Source: Treponema sp.
GTDB lineage: Bacteria; Spirochaetota; Spirochaetia; Treponematales; Breznakiellaceae
Direction: 5' to 3'
DNA length: 8,216 nucleotides
Assembly (NCBI GenBank): GCA_031266635.1
Contig: JAISAN010000048.1
Span: 1 to 8,216 of the forward strand
Part shown: one piece after another, positions 1 through 6,001 of the stretch
How the letters are laid out: each line of letters starts with the position of its first letter
Position numbering within the stretch: the stretch's first letter is position 1
Made by a program: the position numbers and the translations under genes
Notes under the pieces: generated by a model
What the model was told of the DNA's origin: nothing
What the model saw: the letters and a program-made list of their open reading frames with translations, nothing else
Database searches by the model: none

Positions 1-932
1 AAGGGGATGTTGTCTTTGCCGATAAACTGAAAAAGCTCCACCTCGCCGGGGCTTTTCCACCAGTAGTTCATAAAGTCATGCCAGTCCTGAAACTTCGCCC
101 CCGGCTCCCGGGCTTTTTCGGCGCCCAGGTTTCCGGTGATCGAAATATACCCGATGGGCGCATCGAACCAGACGTAAAAGACCTTGTTTTCGTATCCCGG
201 CTTGGGCACGGGGATACCCCACTTGAGGTCCCGGGTGATGGCCCGTTCCCGCAGGCCGTCCCGGATCCACGCCTGGGTCATCTGGACCGCGTTGTTGGCC
301 CAAAAGCCCTTTTCCGACGCGGTTTTGATCCACCCCTCCAGGCGGTCTTTGATTTTGGGCAGATCGATGTAGAGGTGTTTTGTGGATTTCAGGGCCGGGG
401 TGGAACCGCAGCTTGAACAGCGGGGCTCCTTGAGTTCCGTGGGCTCCAGCAGTTTCCCGCAGGCCTCGCACTGATCCCCCCGGGCCTCGGCGCTGCCGCA
501 GTGGGGACACCGGCCCCGGATGTACCGGTCCGCCAGGAAACGGCCGCACCGGCCGCAGTAGAGCTGTTCAATGGTCCGCTCCACAATAAAGCCCTGTTTA
601 TCGAGCCTGGTAAAATTATACTGGGTTACCTCGGTCTGGATGGGGGTGGAAGTCCGGCCGAATTTATCAAAGGCGATATGAAACCAGCGGTAAATGTCCG
701 CATGGATGGCGTAATACCGGTCGCAAAGCTCCCGGGGGCTTACGCCCTCCTCGGCGGCCCGGTTTTCCGTGGCGGTTCCGTATTCGTCGGTGCCGCATAC
801 ATAGAGGGTTTCATAACCCCGGAGCCGGCAAAACCGGGCAAAAGCGTCGGCGGATAACACCTGTATCAGATTCCCCAGGTGGGGCACATTGTTCACATAG
901 GGGAGCGCGGAGGTAATCAGTCTGCGTTTCAT
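1..932 (-). CDS. metG: Methionyl-tRNA synthetase, N-terminal 310 residues (cut by window edge)
   Basis: This class I aminoacyl-tRNA synthetase charges tRNA-Met with methionine in the cytoplasm. The translation begins [25 protein letters not shown] (H18-N21) is the HIGH-type ATP-binding signature, and [10 protein letters not shown] (about 47-56) is typical of MetRS. Two zinc-knuckle pairs sit in the connective peptide: C126/C129 with C142/C145, and C155/C158 with C172/C175. The visible part ends near [10 protein letters not shown], a conserved MetRS segment. The KMSKS loop and anticodon-binding domain lie beyond the left edge. The start at 932-930 is the first Met that fits the family N-terminus; an ATG at 942-940 is out of frame. 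Shine-Dalgarno pairing is weak (GGGTGA close to the start). The gene lies downstream of the GH57 gene and the palindromic element, with no clear promoter of its own. Confidence 0.96.
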   Translation of the reverse strand, partial: MKRRLITSALPYVNNVPHLGNLIQVLSADAFARFCRLRGYETLYVCGTDEYGTATENRAAEEGVSPRELCDRYYAIHADIYRWFHIAFDKFGRTSTPIQTEVTQYNFTRLDKQGFIVERTIEQLYCGRCGRFLADRYIRGRCPHCGSAEARGDQCEACGKLLEPTELKEPRCSSCGSTPALKSTKHLYIDLPKIKDRLEGWIKTASEKGFWANNAVQMTQAWIRDGLRERAITRDLKWGIPVPKPGYENKVFYVWFDAPIGYISITGNLGAEKAREPGAKFQDWHDFMNYWWKSPGEVELFQFIGKDNIP

Positions 933-991
933 ATTCACCCATGATAGTAGAAAGACGGGGGGATTGGGAAGACAGCGAAAATTCAGGCTAA

Positions 992-1143
992 GGGGAACCT
1001 CTGAAAACCGAAGTTTTTAGGGCAACGCTGATTAACTTGACGCTAATCAGCATTGCCCTATGTATTTGCTCACGCAAATATCACATTAAAGTAGCACTGA
1101 TTTATTCTCGATTGAATAAATCAGTGCTTCCTTAGAGGTTCCC
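992..1143 (-). mobile_element. Palindromic MITE-like element with terminal inverted repeats
   Basis: The ends are a perfect 10-bp inverted repeat, GGGAACCTCT at 993-1002 and AGAGGTTCCC at 1134-1143. TAA flanks both sides (989-991 and 1144-1146), consistent with a 2-3 bp target duplication. No ORF of useful size lies inside, and nearly all of the interior folds into hairpins. Size (about 152 bp), terminal repeats, flanking duplication and lack of coding capacity fit a miniature inverted-repeat element mobilised in trans. The interior is visibly more AT-rich than the neighbouring genes. It sits between the GH57 stop codon and metG. No second copy is in the window, so mobility is inferred. It could instead be a fixed structured RNA. 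Strand is given as minus because the fold looks best on that strand. Confidence 0.6.
1003..1128 (-). other. Four consecutive hairpins inside the palindromic element
   Basis: Read on the minus strand, the hairpins are: (a) a perfect 15-bp stem, 1128-1114 with 1107-1093, and a 6-nt loop; (b) a 7-bp stem TATTTGC/GCAAATA (1080-1074 with 1069-1063) closed by GTGA, a GNRA-type tetraloop; (c) a 16-bp stem, 1059-1044 with 1034-1019, whose single non-Watson-Crick position (1052/1026) is a G-U wobble on the minus strand but A-C on the plus strand; (d) AAAAC/GTTTT (1017-1013 with 1008-1004) closed by TTCG, giving a cUUCGg tetraloop. The terminal repeats would close all four into one multibranch junction. 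If transcribed from the GH57 promoter, this would form the 3' end of that mRNA or the leader of metG. Confidence 0.65.
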
Positions 1144-3017
1144 TAATGTGAAAATTTCAGGGTGAATTCGGTGGCCCAGGTTTCGCCGGGAGGCAGCGAA
1201 ACTTCCTGCAGGGGCATAAAACAGGTAGACTGGTAAATATCCGGGGCCCCGCCTTTGACCGCGCGGGGGGTTTTAATGGGGACAATACCGGCGTTAAATT
1301 TTTTTTTGGAACCCAGGATGATCTGGACTTCGTTTTTCAGATCCTGGATTTTGATGCTTTCGGCGTCATATACGGCCGGTTCAGAAAGCGGCGTATCTTT
1401 GTTTTTGAAAAAACGGACAAAAGCATCTCCGTCGCCGGGGAAGGAAAGATCGATCTCCGGGGCCAGCTGGAACTGTTCTTCCGTTTCCCCCCGGTTGGTC
1501 AGGGTATAGGATACGAAAATGGTATCTTTTTTGAGGAAATAGCTTTTTTCCATTTCTATGTTTCCAAAAGGCAGGGCCTCCCGGCAGGAAAGGCGGAAAC
1601 GAACATTTCTATGGATCCGATCCATCCCGGCGGCTTCAAAAAGTTCCTGGCCGCACAAACGGGCCCCCGCGATACGGCCTTTGCCGAGGTCCCGCGGGGA
1701 AATCCCGGAGGGAATGAACCGGTCCGCAAAAGCGGCTCTCCGTTCCCTGGTAATCCCCGGCGCAAAGGTATCCAGATAATTCCAGGTCCTGGGGAGGAAA
1801 TCCAGTTCAAAAATACCGGCCCCCCGGAGCCGGATATAACAGTTAATATTCGTGTCCTGAAAAAGGTACTCCCCCGCCCCATCCATATCAAAATCAAAAT
1901 TCATAAGGGAGGAAATAAACTTCCCCTTTTCCCGGCAGATCCGTTCCGCGTCAATCAGGGCCGTATAGGCCGCTTTCCTCACCGGAGAACAGTCGATGCC
2001 GTACTTTTCGGTGGGACAAAAAACATCACAGCCCTGGGCTTTCCAGAGTTCCTCCCGGGCGGTATGTTTCCGGGATTTATCCCCCCGCAGCTGGTTAATC
2101 AGGGTGTTGGTAAAAAGCATTTTGGAATAGATCCCATTGGCTTCGGGAAAATCGATCAAAAAACTCCGGGGCAGCGCATGGGAAGGCGCGGCTTTTTCCA
2201 GCGGCAGGCAGGAACCCAGGGAATTGGGGAAATAAGCCCTCCGCAGCCCCTGAAGTCCCCGGAAAAATTTATCGGGACTGACAAAATCTACAAAAGATTC
2301 ACAGCGGGAAAGGTTCTCAAAAAAATCATGGAAGATTGATTCCGGGACCTCCCCCTGCCGCCGGTAGACTTCGTCCAAAAAAACGGAAACTACGACATCC
2401 CCCTCCGGGAGTATTTTTTCCGCCATATCGCTGAGCGCCTGGAAAGCGTTTTTTTGGGCAAATTCTTTTTGCAGGAATTTTGAAAGGGGGAAAACGATAA
2501 TAGTTTTGCCCTGGTCTTCGCTGATACAGGGGGAAAAAAGTTCCTTCCCCTGCAATCCCGCCAGTTTGAATTGTTCTTCGTCCAGAAAGGTATAAGCCAT
2601 ACCGCAGGCGCTCAGGGAACTTATCATGTTTTGTTCCCAGGCCAGAGCCGGAAGCCAGCATCCCACCGGCCGTTTTTCAAATTGTTTCCGCAGATAGGTG
2701 GTCAATAATTCAACCTGACCAATCTTGTCCTGCTGGGGGATGAGGGGCATCAGGGGCTCATAAAAACCGCCCCCCAGGATCTCCACCTGTTTTCGGGATA
2801 TCATGCTTTTAATCAGCATGGTACATTCGGGATGGAAGCGATCGAGCCAATGGAACACTACCCCGGAATAATGCAGTACCAGTTGAATATGGGGGAATTT
2901 ATACAGCGTTCCGATAAATGGCATTAAATCGTTTTTATAGATCCGCGCAAATTCATCATCCCCGGCGCCGCCGGGAATATGTTTATGGGACCCCAATATC
3001 AACTTTATTTTACCCAT
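1143..3017 (-). CDS. GH57-family glucanotransferase/alpha-amylase-like protein, catalytic nucleophile apparently absent
   Basis: This 624-aa protein resembles 4-alpha-glucanotransferases of glycoside hydrolase family 57, which are usually about 650 aa. The N-terminal domain has a HxH-type first motif (H11, H13 in GSHKHIPGG), then GGFYEPLMPLIP (about 82-94), then WLPALAWE (121-128). In active enzymes this last motif reads like WLTERVWE, so the nucleophile Glu position is Ala124. D215 in VSVFLDEVY is a plausible match to the acid/base Asp. A middle region (about 270-365) and a C-terminal beta-rich region (from about 430) match the DUF1925/DUF1926-like parts of the family. There is no signal peptide, so a cytoplasmic location is expected. 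The ATG at 3017 has AGGAA 10 nt upstream. Codons around 1299-1307 contain an A9 run. The stop codon TAG lies on the boundary with the palindromic element. It may be a catalytically dead or altered paralogue acting in glycogen metabolism or glucan binding. Confidence 0.85.
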   Translation of the reverse strand: MGKIKLILGSHKHIPGGAGDDEFARIYKNDLMPFIGTLYKFPHIQLVLHYSGVVFHWLDRFHPECTMLIKSMISRKQVEILGGGFYEPLMPLIPQQDKIGQVELLTTYLRKQFEKRPVGCWLPALAWEQNMISSLSACGMAYTFLDEEQFKLAGLQGKELFSPCISEDQGKTIIVFPLSKFLQKEFAQKNAFQALSDMAEKILPEGDVVVSVFLDEVYRRQGEVPESIFHDFFENLSRCESFVDFVSPDKFFRGLQGLRRAYFPNSLGSCLPLEKAAPSHALPRSFLIDFPEANGIYSKMLFTNTLINQLRGDKSRKHTAREELWKAQGCDVFCPTEKYGIDCSPVRKAAYTALIDAERICREKGKFISSLMNFDFDMDGAGEYLFQDTNINCYIRLRGAGIFELDFLPRTWNYLDTFAPGITRERRAAFADRFIPSGISPRDLGKGRIAGARLCGQELFEAAGMDRIHRNVRFRLSCREALPFGNIEMEKSYFLKKDTIFVSYTLTNRGETEEQFQLAPEIDLSFPGDGDAFVRFFKNKDTPLSEPAVYDAESIKIQDLKNEVQIILGSKKKFNAGIVPIKTPRAVKGGAPDIYQSTCFMPLQEVSLPPGETWATEFTLKFSH

Positions 3018-3049
3018 TGCGGCCTGCTTCCTGTATTCTTATTCCCTAT

Positions 3050-3078
3050 ATTGTAACTTACTTTCCCGGTCCTGAAAA
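3050..3078 (-). promoter_or_regulatory. Sigma70-like promoter of the GH57 gene
   Basis: On the minus strand TTTTCA (3078-3073) and TACAAT (3055-3050) are separated by exactly 17 nt. The -10 box matches TATAAT at 5 of 6 positions and the -35 box matches TTGACA at 4 of 6. A start near 3043 would give a leader of about 25 nt that includes the AGGAA ribosome-binding site (3032-3028). Three short repeats lie directly upstream of the -35 box. Confidence 0.55.
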
Positions 3079-3080
3079 GC

Positions 3081-3121
3081 CAAAAATACGAACATCTCAA
3101 AAATACGGACAAAAATACGGA
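3081..3121 (-). repeat. Three direct repeats of CAAAAATACG next to the GH57 promoter
   Basis: Copies of CAAAAATACG start at 3081, 3098 and 3110. The last two are identical 12-mers, CAAAAATACGGA, in direct tandem. The first is followed by AA and is offset by 17 bp. On the gene's strand they read TCCGTATTTTTG and lie just upstream of the -35 box, where an activator site or an AT-rich UP element would be expected. Function is inferred from position only. Confidence 0.6.
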
Positions 3122-3147
3122 AGATAGAGCTTGTGCCAAACCCCGGT

Positions 3148-3164
3148 GGAAAGCCGGCTTTTCC
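3148..3164. repeat. Short palindrome in the rnfA-GH57 gap
   Basis: GGAAAGCCGGCTTTTCC is a near-perfect palindrome centred on GCCGGC, with one extra base in one arm. It lies between the end of the Rnf operon and the GH57 promoter. It could be an operator half-site pair or a small hairpin; no T-tract follows it on either strand, so it is not an obvious terminator. Confidence 0.35.
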
Positions 3165-3187
3165 GCTAAATTCACGGCCACTGTTCC

Positions 3188-3239
3188 AAAAACTGAAGTT
3201 CCCGAACAGCTCCGGCAGAGAAAAAGCGGGCCGGAACTT
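3188..3239 (-). terminator. Terminator-like hairpin at the end of the Rnf operon
   Basis: On the minus strand a 7-bp arm AAGTTCC (3239-3233) pairs with GGAACTT (3202-3196), followed by CAG and then five Ts (3192-3188). The long loop can form an alternative inner CCGGC/GCCGG stem that shares the CC bases. The 5' arm begins inside the rnfA stop codon. The stem is modest and the loop long, so this is a weak or partial terminator at best, but its position directly after the last rnf gene is right. Confidence 0.4.
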
Positions 3240-3811
3240 TAGCCGCCCAGGGTCTGGTAGAACATGAGGGCGGCGGAACTGAAAATCAGGGATAAAAGCC
3301 CCATCGAGATGAGGGCCAGGGGACTTCCCCGCAAAAAACGGGGAACGGCCTCCAGACAGGAACGGCGGCGGATCTCATTGAGGATCAAGAAGGCAAGTAA
3401 AACGCCCAGGACAAAACCCAGGGCCAGAACCACCGCGTCAATAAAGCCTGATGCCAGATGCAGGGTAAGAAAAAGAGACCCGGCGGTTAAACCGTCGCAA
3501 AAGCCAATGACCCGGTTTTCAGGGACATCCTTTTTCAGGACAAGCCGGAACAGCGGGCGTTCCAGGCCGGCATATACCAGGGCGCTGGAGGGGAACAGGA
3601 GCAGATATTCAAAAAAACCCAGGGAAAGGATATATGAAAAAATGACCCAAAGCAGGAGAACCGACAAAAATACCGTCCCGGTCTGAAGAAAAAGAACCGG
3701 CCTTTCCCATTTTCGGACCGAGCCCCGCATCCCCAGACCGCACTGGAGCAATAAATTCATGGAAAGACTTGAAAAAACCGCCAGGGCGGCAAGCTGGACG
3801 GGAACGTTCAT
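3239..3811 (-). CDS. rnfA: RnfA-like integral membrane subunit
   Basis: This 190-aa, highly hydrophobic protein matches RnfA (NqrE) in length and in its probable six membrane segments. The clearest signature is the C-terminal GSPLALISMGLLSLIFSSAAL (163 onward), equivalent to the IALITAGLMSLAFMG stretch of RnfA. In the canonical protein two Cys residues, one per half, help bind a membrane 2Fe-2S cluster shared with RnfE. In an ungapped match to NFVLxxFLGLC the Cys position is Arg29, and a Cys (C24) sits five residues earlier. The second expected Cys aligns near Gly111, with C105 six residues earlier. Cluster binding is therefore doubtful. The ATG overlaps the rnfE stop by 4 nt and follows a strong CGGAGGAAAA ribosome-binding site. 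It is the last gene of the operon; no rnfB follows. Confidence 0.75.
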   Translation of the reverse strand: MNVPVQLAALAVFSSLSMNLLLQCGLGMRGSVRKWERPVLFLQTGTVFLSVLLLWVIFSYILSLGFFEYLLLFPSSALVYAGLERPLFRLVLKKDVPENRVIGFCDGLTAGSLFLTLHLASGFIDAVVLALGFVLGVLLAFLILNEIRRRSCLEAVPRFLRGSPLALISMGLLSLIFSSAALMFYQTLGG

Positions 3812-4449
3812 AGGTTTTCCTCCGGCTTAGTATAGCCGCGCCGTTCCCTGAAATAACGGTAGATACTTATGCCATACCCCAGAAGCAGAAGCGCGCCGGT
3901 GGAACCGGCAATGGCGCGGATTGGCAGGAAGCCTTCTTCCCCGGAAGAAAAGACCTTCACTATGCCCTGAACGCCGCCGGGAAGGGACAGGCAGCGGCAG
4001 CCCAGAGGCTCCCGGATCAGGGAGAAGGCGATAATACATCCTCCCAAAACCGCCGCTTCGCCAAGCGCCCGGAATACCGCATCCCGGGTATTTTGGGAAC
4101 CGGCCCGCTCAAACACGCCGGACCCGGTACATACCAGGGGAACCAGGGAAACAATAAAGAAATTTTCCATTGCCAGAATCGCGTTGGCAAACCAGAGGAT
4201 CAGGAGGTACAGGGTTCCGGTAAAGGCGGATAAAAAAACAAACACCAGGGTTTTCCCCCGCTGGGGGAAAAACTTCCGGCCGGGAAAAGCGGCAAGGGCC
4301 GAAAGGCCGTAGACCCACAGGAGCGCCCCGGCGCAGACCAGGGCAAAGGCCAGGCGGCTTGAGGCCATAACGATGAGTCCGCCGCCTATGAGGCTTGCCA
4401 GGGGTGAAAAGGAACCCCAAAAAAGATGCATGTGTTGAGCCTTATTCAT
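3808..4449 (-). CDS. rnfE: RnfE-like integral membrane subunit
   Basis: This 213-aa multi-pass protein corresponds to RnfE (NqrD), the partner of RnfA in the membrane core of the Rnf ion-translocating oxidoreductase. SLIREPLG (143-150) matches the conserved SLREIIG of the family. The N-terminal half (LIGGGLIVMASS, 20-31) aligns with LLGLCPLLAVTS, with Gly24 in place of the cluster Cys. C107 in LVPLVCTGSG lies where the second cluster Cys is expected. So only about one of the four Cys usually shared by RnfA and RnfE is in register. The C-terminus is charged (RERRGYTKPEENL) and probably cytoplasmic. The start overlaps the rnfG end by 8 nt and has a GGGGAGGAAAA ribosome-binding site. The assignment rests on neighbours as well as sequence, because overall similarity is low. 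Confidence 0.72.
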   Translation of the reverse strand: MNKAQHMHLFWGSFSPLASLIGGGLIVMASSRLAFALVCAGALLWVYGLSALAAFPGRKFFPQRGKTLVFVFLSAFTGTLYLLILWFANAILAMENFFIVSLVPLVCTGSGVFERAGSQNTRDAVFRALGEAAVLGGCIIAFSLIREPLGCRCLSLPGGVQGIVKVFSSGEEGFLPIRAIAGSTGALLLLGYGISIYRYFRERRGYTKPEENL

Positions 4450-4918
4450 TTTTCCTCCCCGCGTCAGGGATTCCCAGGGCTTCGATACGGCGAATGTAAA
4501 TCTGTAACATTCCGGGGGGCATATCCTTGATTATTTGTTCCGCGTGTCCGCTTAAGGGGAGAATGTCTCCCGCCTTTCCCTGGGGAGATACCTGGACGCC
4601 GCAGAGGGCCATAGGGCCATCCCGCATCAGGGTAAAAACAAAAAACAGGTCTTCGGATTTTTCCAGCGAATACCAGTGTCCCAGCAGCACGGAACTGCCC
4701 GGAGACCGGGGATCGGGCAGGGGCGTTGCCAAACGCCGGGGCTCTCCCCGCTGGGCCAGAACCCGGTTCACCGACCGCATCAGGGACTGGGTTCGTATGG
4801 GCTGGGTCAGGAACCAGAGTATTCCCCCCAAAAGCACGAGACCGCAGAGCCATCCGCCAAAGATCGCCCATTCCCGCAGTTTCAAAACAAGCGGCCCCGC
4901 CGGTTTTATTCCGCTCAT
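4442..4918 (-). CDS. rnfG: Short RnfG-like subunit lacking the flavinylation Thr
   Basis: This 158-aa protein has one N-terminal membrane segment (about 17-38) and an extracytoplasmic domain, the topology of RnfG (NqrC). RnfG normally has about 200 residues and carries FMN covalently attached to Thr in an SGAT motif near its C-terminus. Here the corresponding stretch is PLSGHAEQI (121-129), with Ala126 where the Thr would be. The family's GYGG-type region before it is missing or greatly reduced. FMN attachment is therefore not expected. The gene lies between rnfD (TGATG, 1-nt overlap) and rnfE (8-nt overlap), exactly the rnfG position in C-D-G-E-A operons. It has a GGAGG ribosome-binding site about 8 nt before the ATG. 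Family membership is inferred from position, topology and the remnant motif; by sequence alone it would be called hypothetical. Confidence 0.6.
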   Translation of the reverse strand: MSGIKPAGPLVLKLREWAIFGGWLCGLVLLGGILWFLTQPIRTQSLMRSVNRVLAQRGEPRRLATPLPDPRSPGSSVLLGHWYSLEKSEDLFFVFTLMRDGPMALCGVQVSPQGKAGDILPLSGHAEQIIKDMPPGMLQIYIRRIEALGIPDAGRKNE

Positions 4919-6000
4919 CAGGAAGTCCTCCCCCGGGAAGCGTAAAAACGCCGTCCCTCGAAACTTCGTATCAGGGGGGTAAAGGCGTTTACCAGAGCGG
5001 CGGCAAAAAAAGCGCCATAGGGCTCAAGGCCCTGATACCGGAAAAACCAGGCCAGGATCGCCCCAATGATAACCGAACACAATACCCCGGTGTTGGATTT
5101 TGCCCCCGTGGCCGGTTCGGCGGCAAGGAGAAAAGCCGCGGCGAAGGTTCCCCCGGAAAAAAACCCAAACAGCACATCCCCCTGCCCGGACATTCCTCCA
5201 TAGGGCAGGGCGCCAAAGACCCGGACCAGGAATCCGAAGACCCCCAGAAACACCGCGGGGATCCAGGCCCGGCCAACCCGGGAAGCGGCGATAATAATGG
5301 TTCCCAGGATCAGGGCCAGAAGCCCCCGGTCGGCGATAATGCCCGGACTCCGGGAAACCAGAAGATCGATATACCCGGCGGGGAGTTCCGTTCCGGTGAT
5401 CGAAAAAATCCAGTTGTTGAGAAAAGATCGTATAAGCCCGTCCAGGGGACTTGCGTCTCCGGGGAACTGAACCAGACCGCTTGTTTTTAGAAGCCCCAGG
5501 GGAGAACCCTGGCCGCCGGAAAGTTCCCCCCTAAGGCTTTCGTGCAGGATCGACAGGGGAGAACCTTCCAGGGCCCGGACAAAAAACGAGGGCCATGAGA
5601 GACGGACAAACAACCAGCCCCCCAGGCCGGGGTTTACCCAGTTTGAACCCAGTCCGCCGAAGCTGTGTTTGACCACCCCCAGGGCGAAAGCCGCCCCAAG
5701 GCCCGCATACACCGGGTGAATATCATTGGGCAGGAGTAATGAAAAAACCAGGGCCGAGGCGGCGGCGCTGCCGTCTTTGATTTTTTCCAGGCCGCTTTTT
5801 TTATAGGTTAAAAGCAGTTCCGTAAGAACCGCGGACACCAGGGCGGTCAGGGCAATCAGCAGGGAAGCGCCGGAATCGCTCAGGCCGGACTGGATAACTC
5901 CCAAACCGGCGCAAAAACAGATCAGCCACATCCGCCCCGAGGTAGAACGGGATATATTAATCTGGGGTTCCTGCTCCAAAGGTGTTTTCTTTTCCCGCAT
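4918..6000 (-). CDS. rnfD: RnfD-like membrane subunit
   Basis: This 360-aa polytopic protein is the most recognisable membrane subunit of the set and corresponds to RnfD (NqrB). KDGSAAASALVFSLLLP (75-91) and HSFGGLGSNWVNP (112-124) match the conserved RnfD sequence around the first membrane block. The end, FFAAALVNAFTPLI (331-344), matches the family C-terminus. The covalent-FMN motif, normally SGATPL after an Asp, is altered to GQGSPLGLL (163-171): Ser166 replaces the acceptor Thr and the upstream Asp is missing. Ser might still accept FMN. The start at 6000 is chosen because MREKKTPLEQ begins 1 nt after the rnfC stop and has an AAGGGAAG ribosome-binding site. The frame is open further upstream to 6243, but that extension overlaps rnfC and its sequence is unlike RnfD. 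Confidence 0.9.
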   Translation of the reverse strand: MREKKTPLEQEPQINISRSTSGRMWLICFCAGLGVIQSGLSDSGASLLIALTALVSAVLTELLLTYKKSGLEKIKDGSAAASALVFSLLLPNDIHPVYAGLGAAFALGVVKHSFGGLGSNWVNPGLGGWLFVRLSWPSFFVRALEGSPLSILHESLRGELSGGQGSPLGLLKTSGLVQFPGDASPLDGLIRSFLNNWIFSITGTELPAGYIDLLVSRSPGIIADRGLLALILGTIIIAASRVGRAWIPAVFLGVFGFLVRVFGALPYGGMSGQGDVLFGFFSGGTFAAAFLLAAEPATGAKSNTGVLCSVIIGAILAWFFRYQGLEPYGAFFAAALVNAFTPLIRSFEGRRFYASRGRTS

Positions 6001-6001
6001 C

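Noticed and set aside
78..857. Open frames on both strands inside metG
   Set aside because: The metG frame on the minus strand carries the HIGH-type motif and zinc knuckles, so the others are shadows.
940..942. Upstream ATG for metG
   Set aside because: It is 10 nt upstream of the chosen start and out of frame.
943..960. metG promoter with TACTAT as -10 box
   Set aside because: No acceptable -35 box is found at 16-18 nt and the leader would be only about 12 nt; the evidence is too weak to list.
992..1143. T-box or other known riboswitch upstream of metG
   Set aside because: No specifier-loop or T-box consensus sequence is seen; the terminal repeats and flanking TAA fit a mobile element better.
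1611..2339. 242-codon plus-strand frame opposite the GH57 gene
   Set aside because: It is antisense to a recognised family member and has no domain or ribosome-binding site of note.
3081..3121. CRISPR array
   Set aside because: The repeats are 10-12 bp with almost no spacer between two of them, and no cas genes are present.
4726..5490. 254-codon plus-strand frame opposite rnfD and rnfG
   Set aside because: It is the antisense of well-supported genes, with a Pro/Gly/Lys-rich, low-complexity translation and no recognisable domain.
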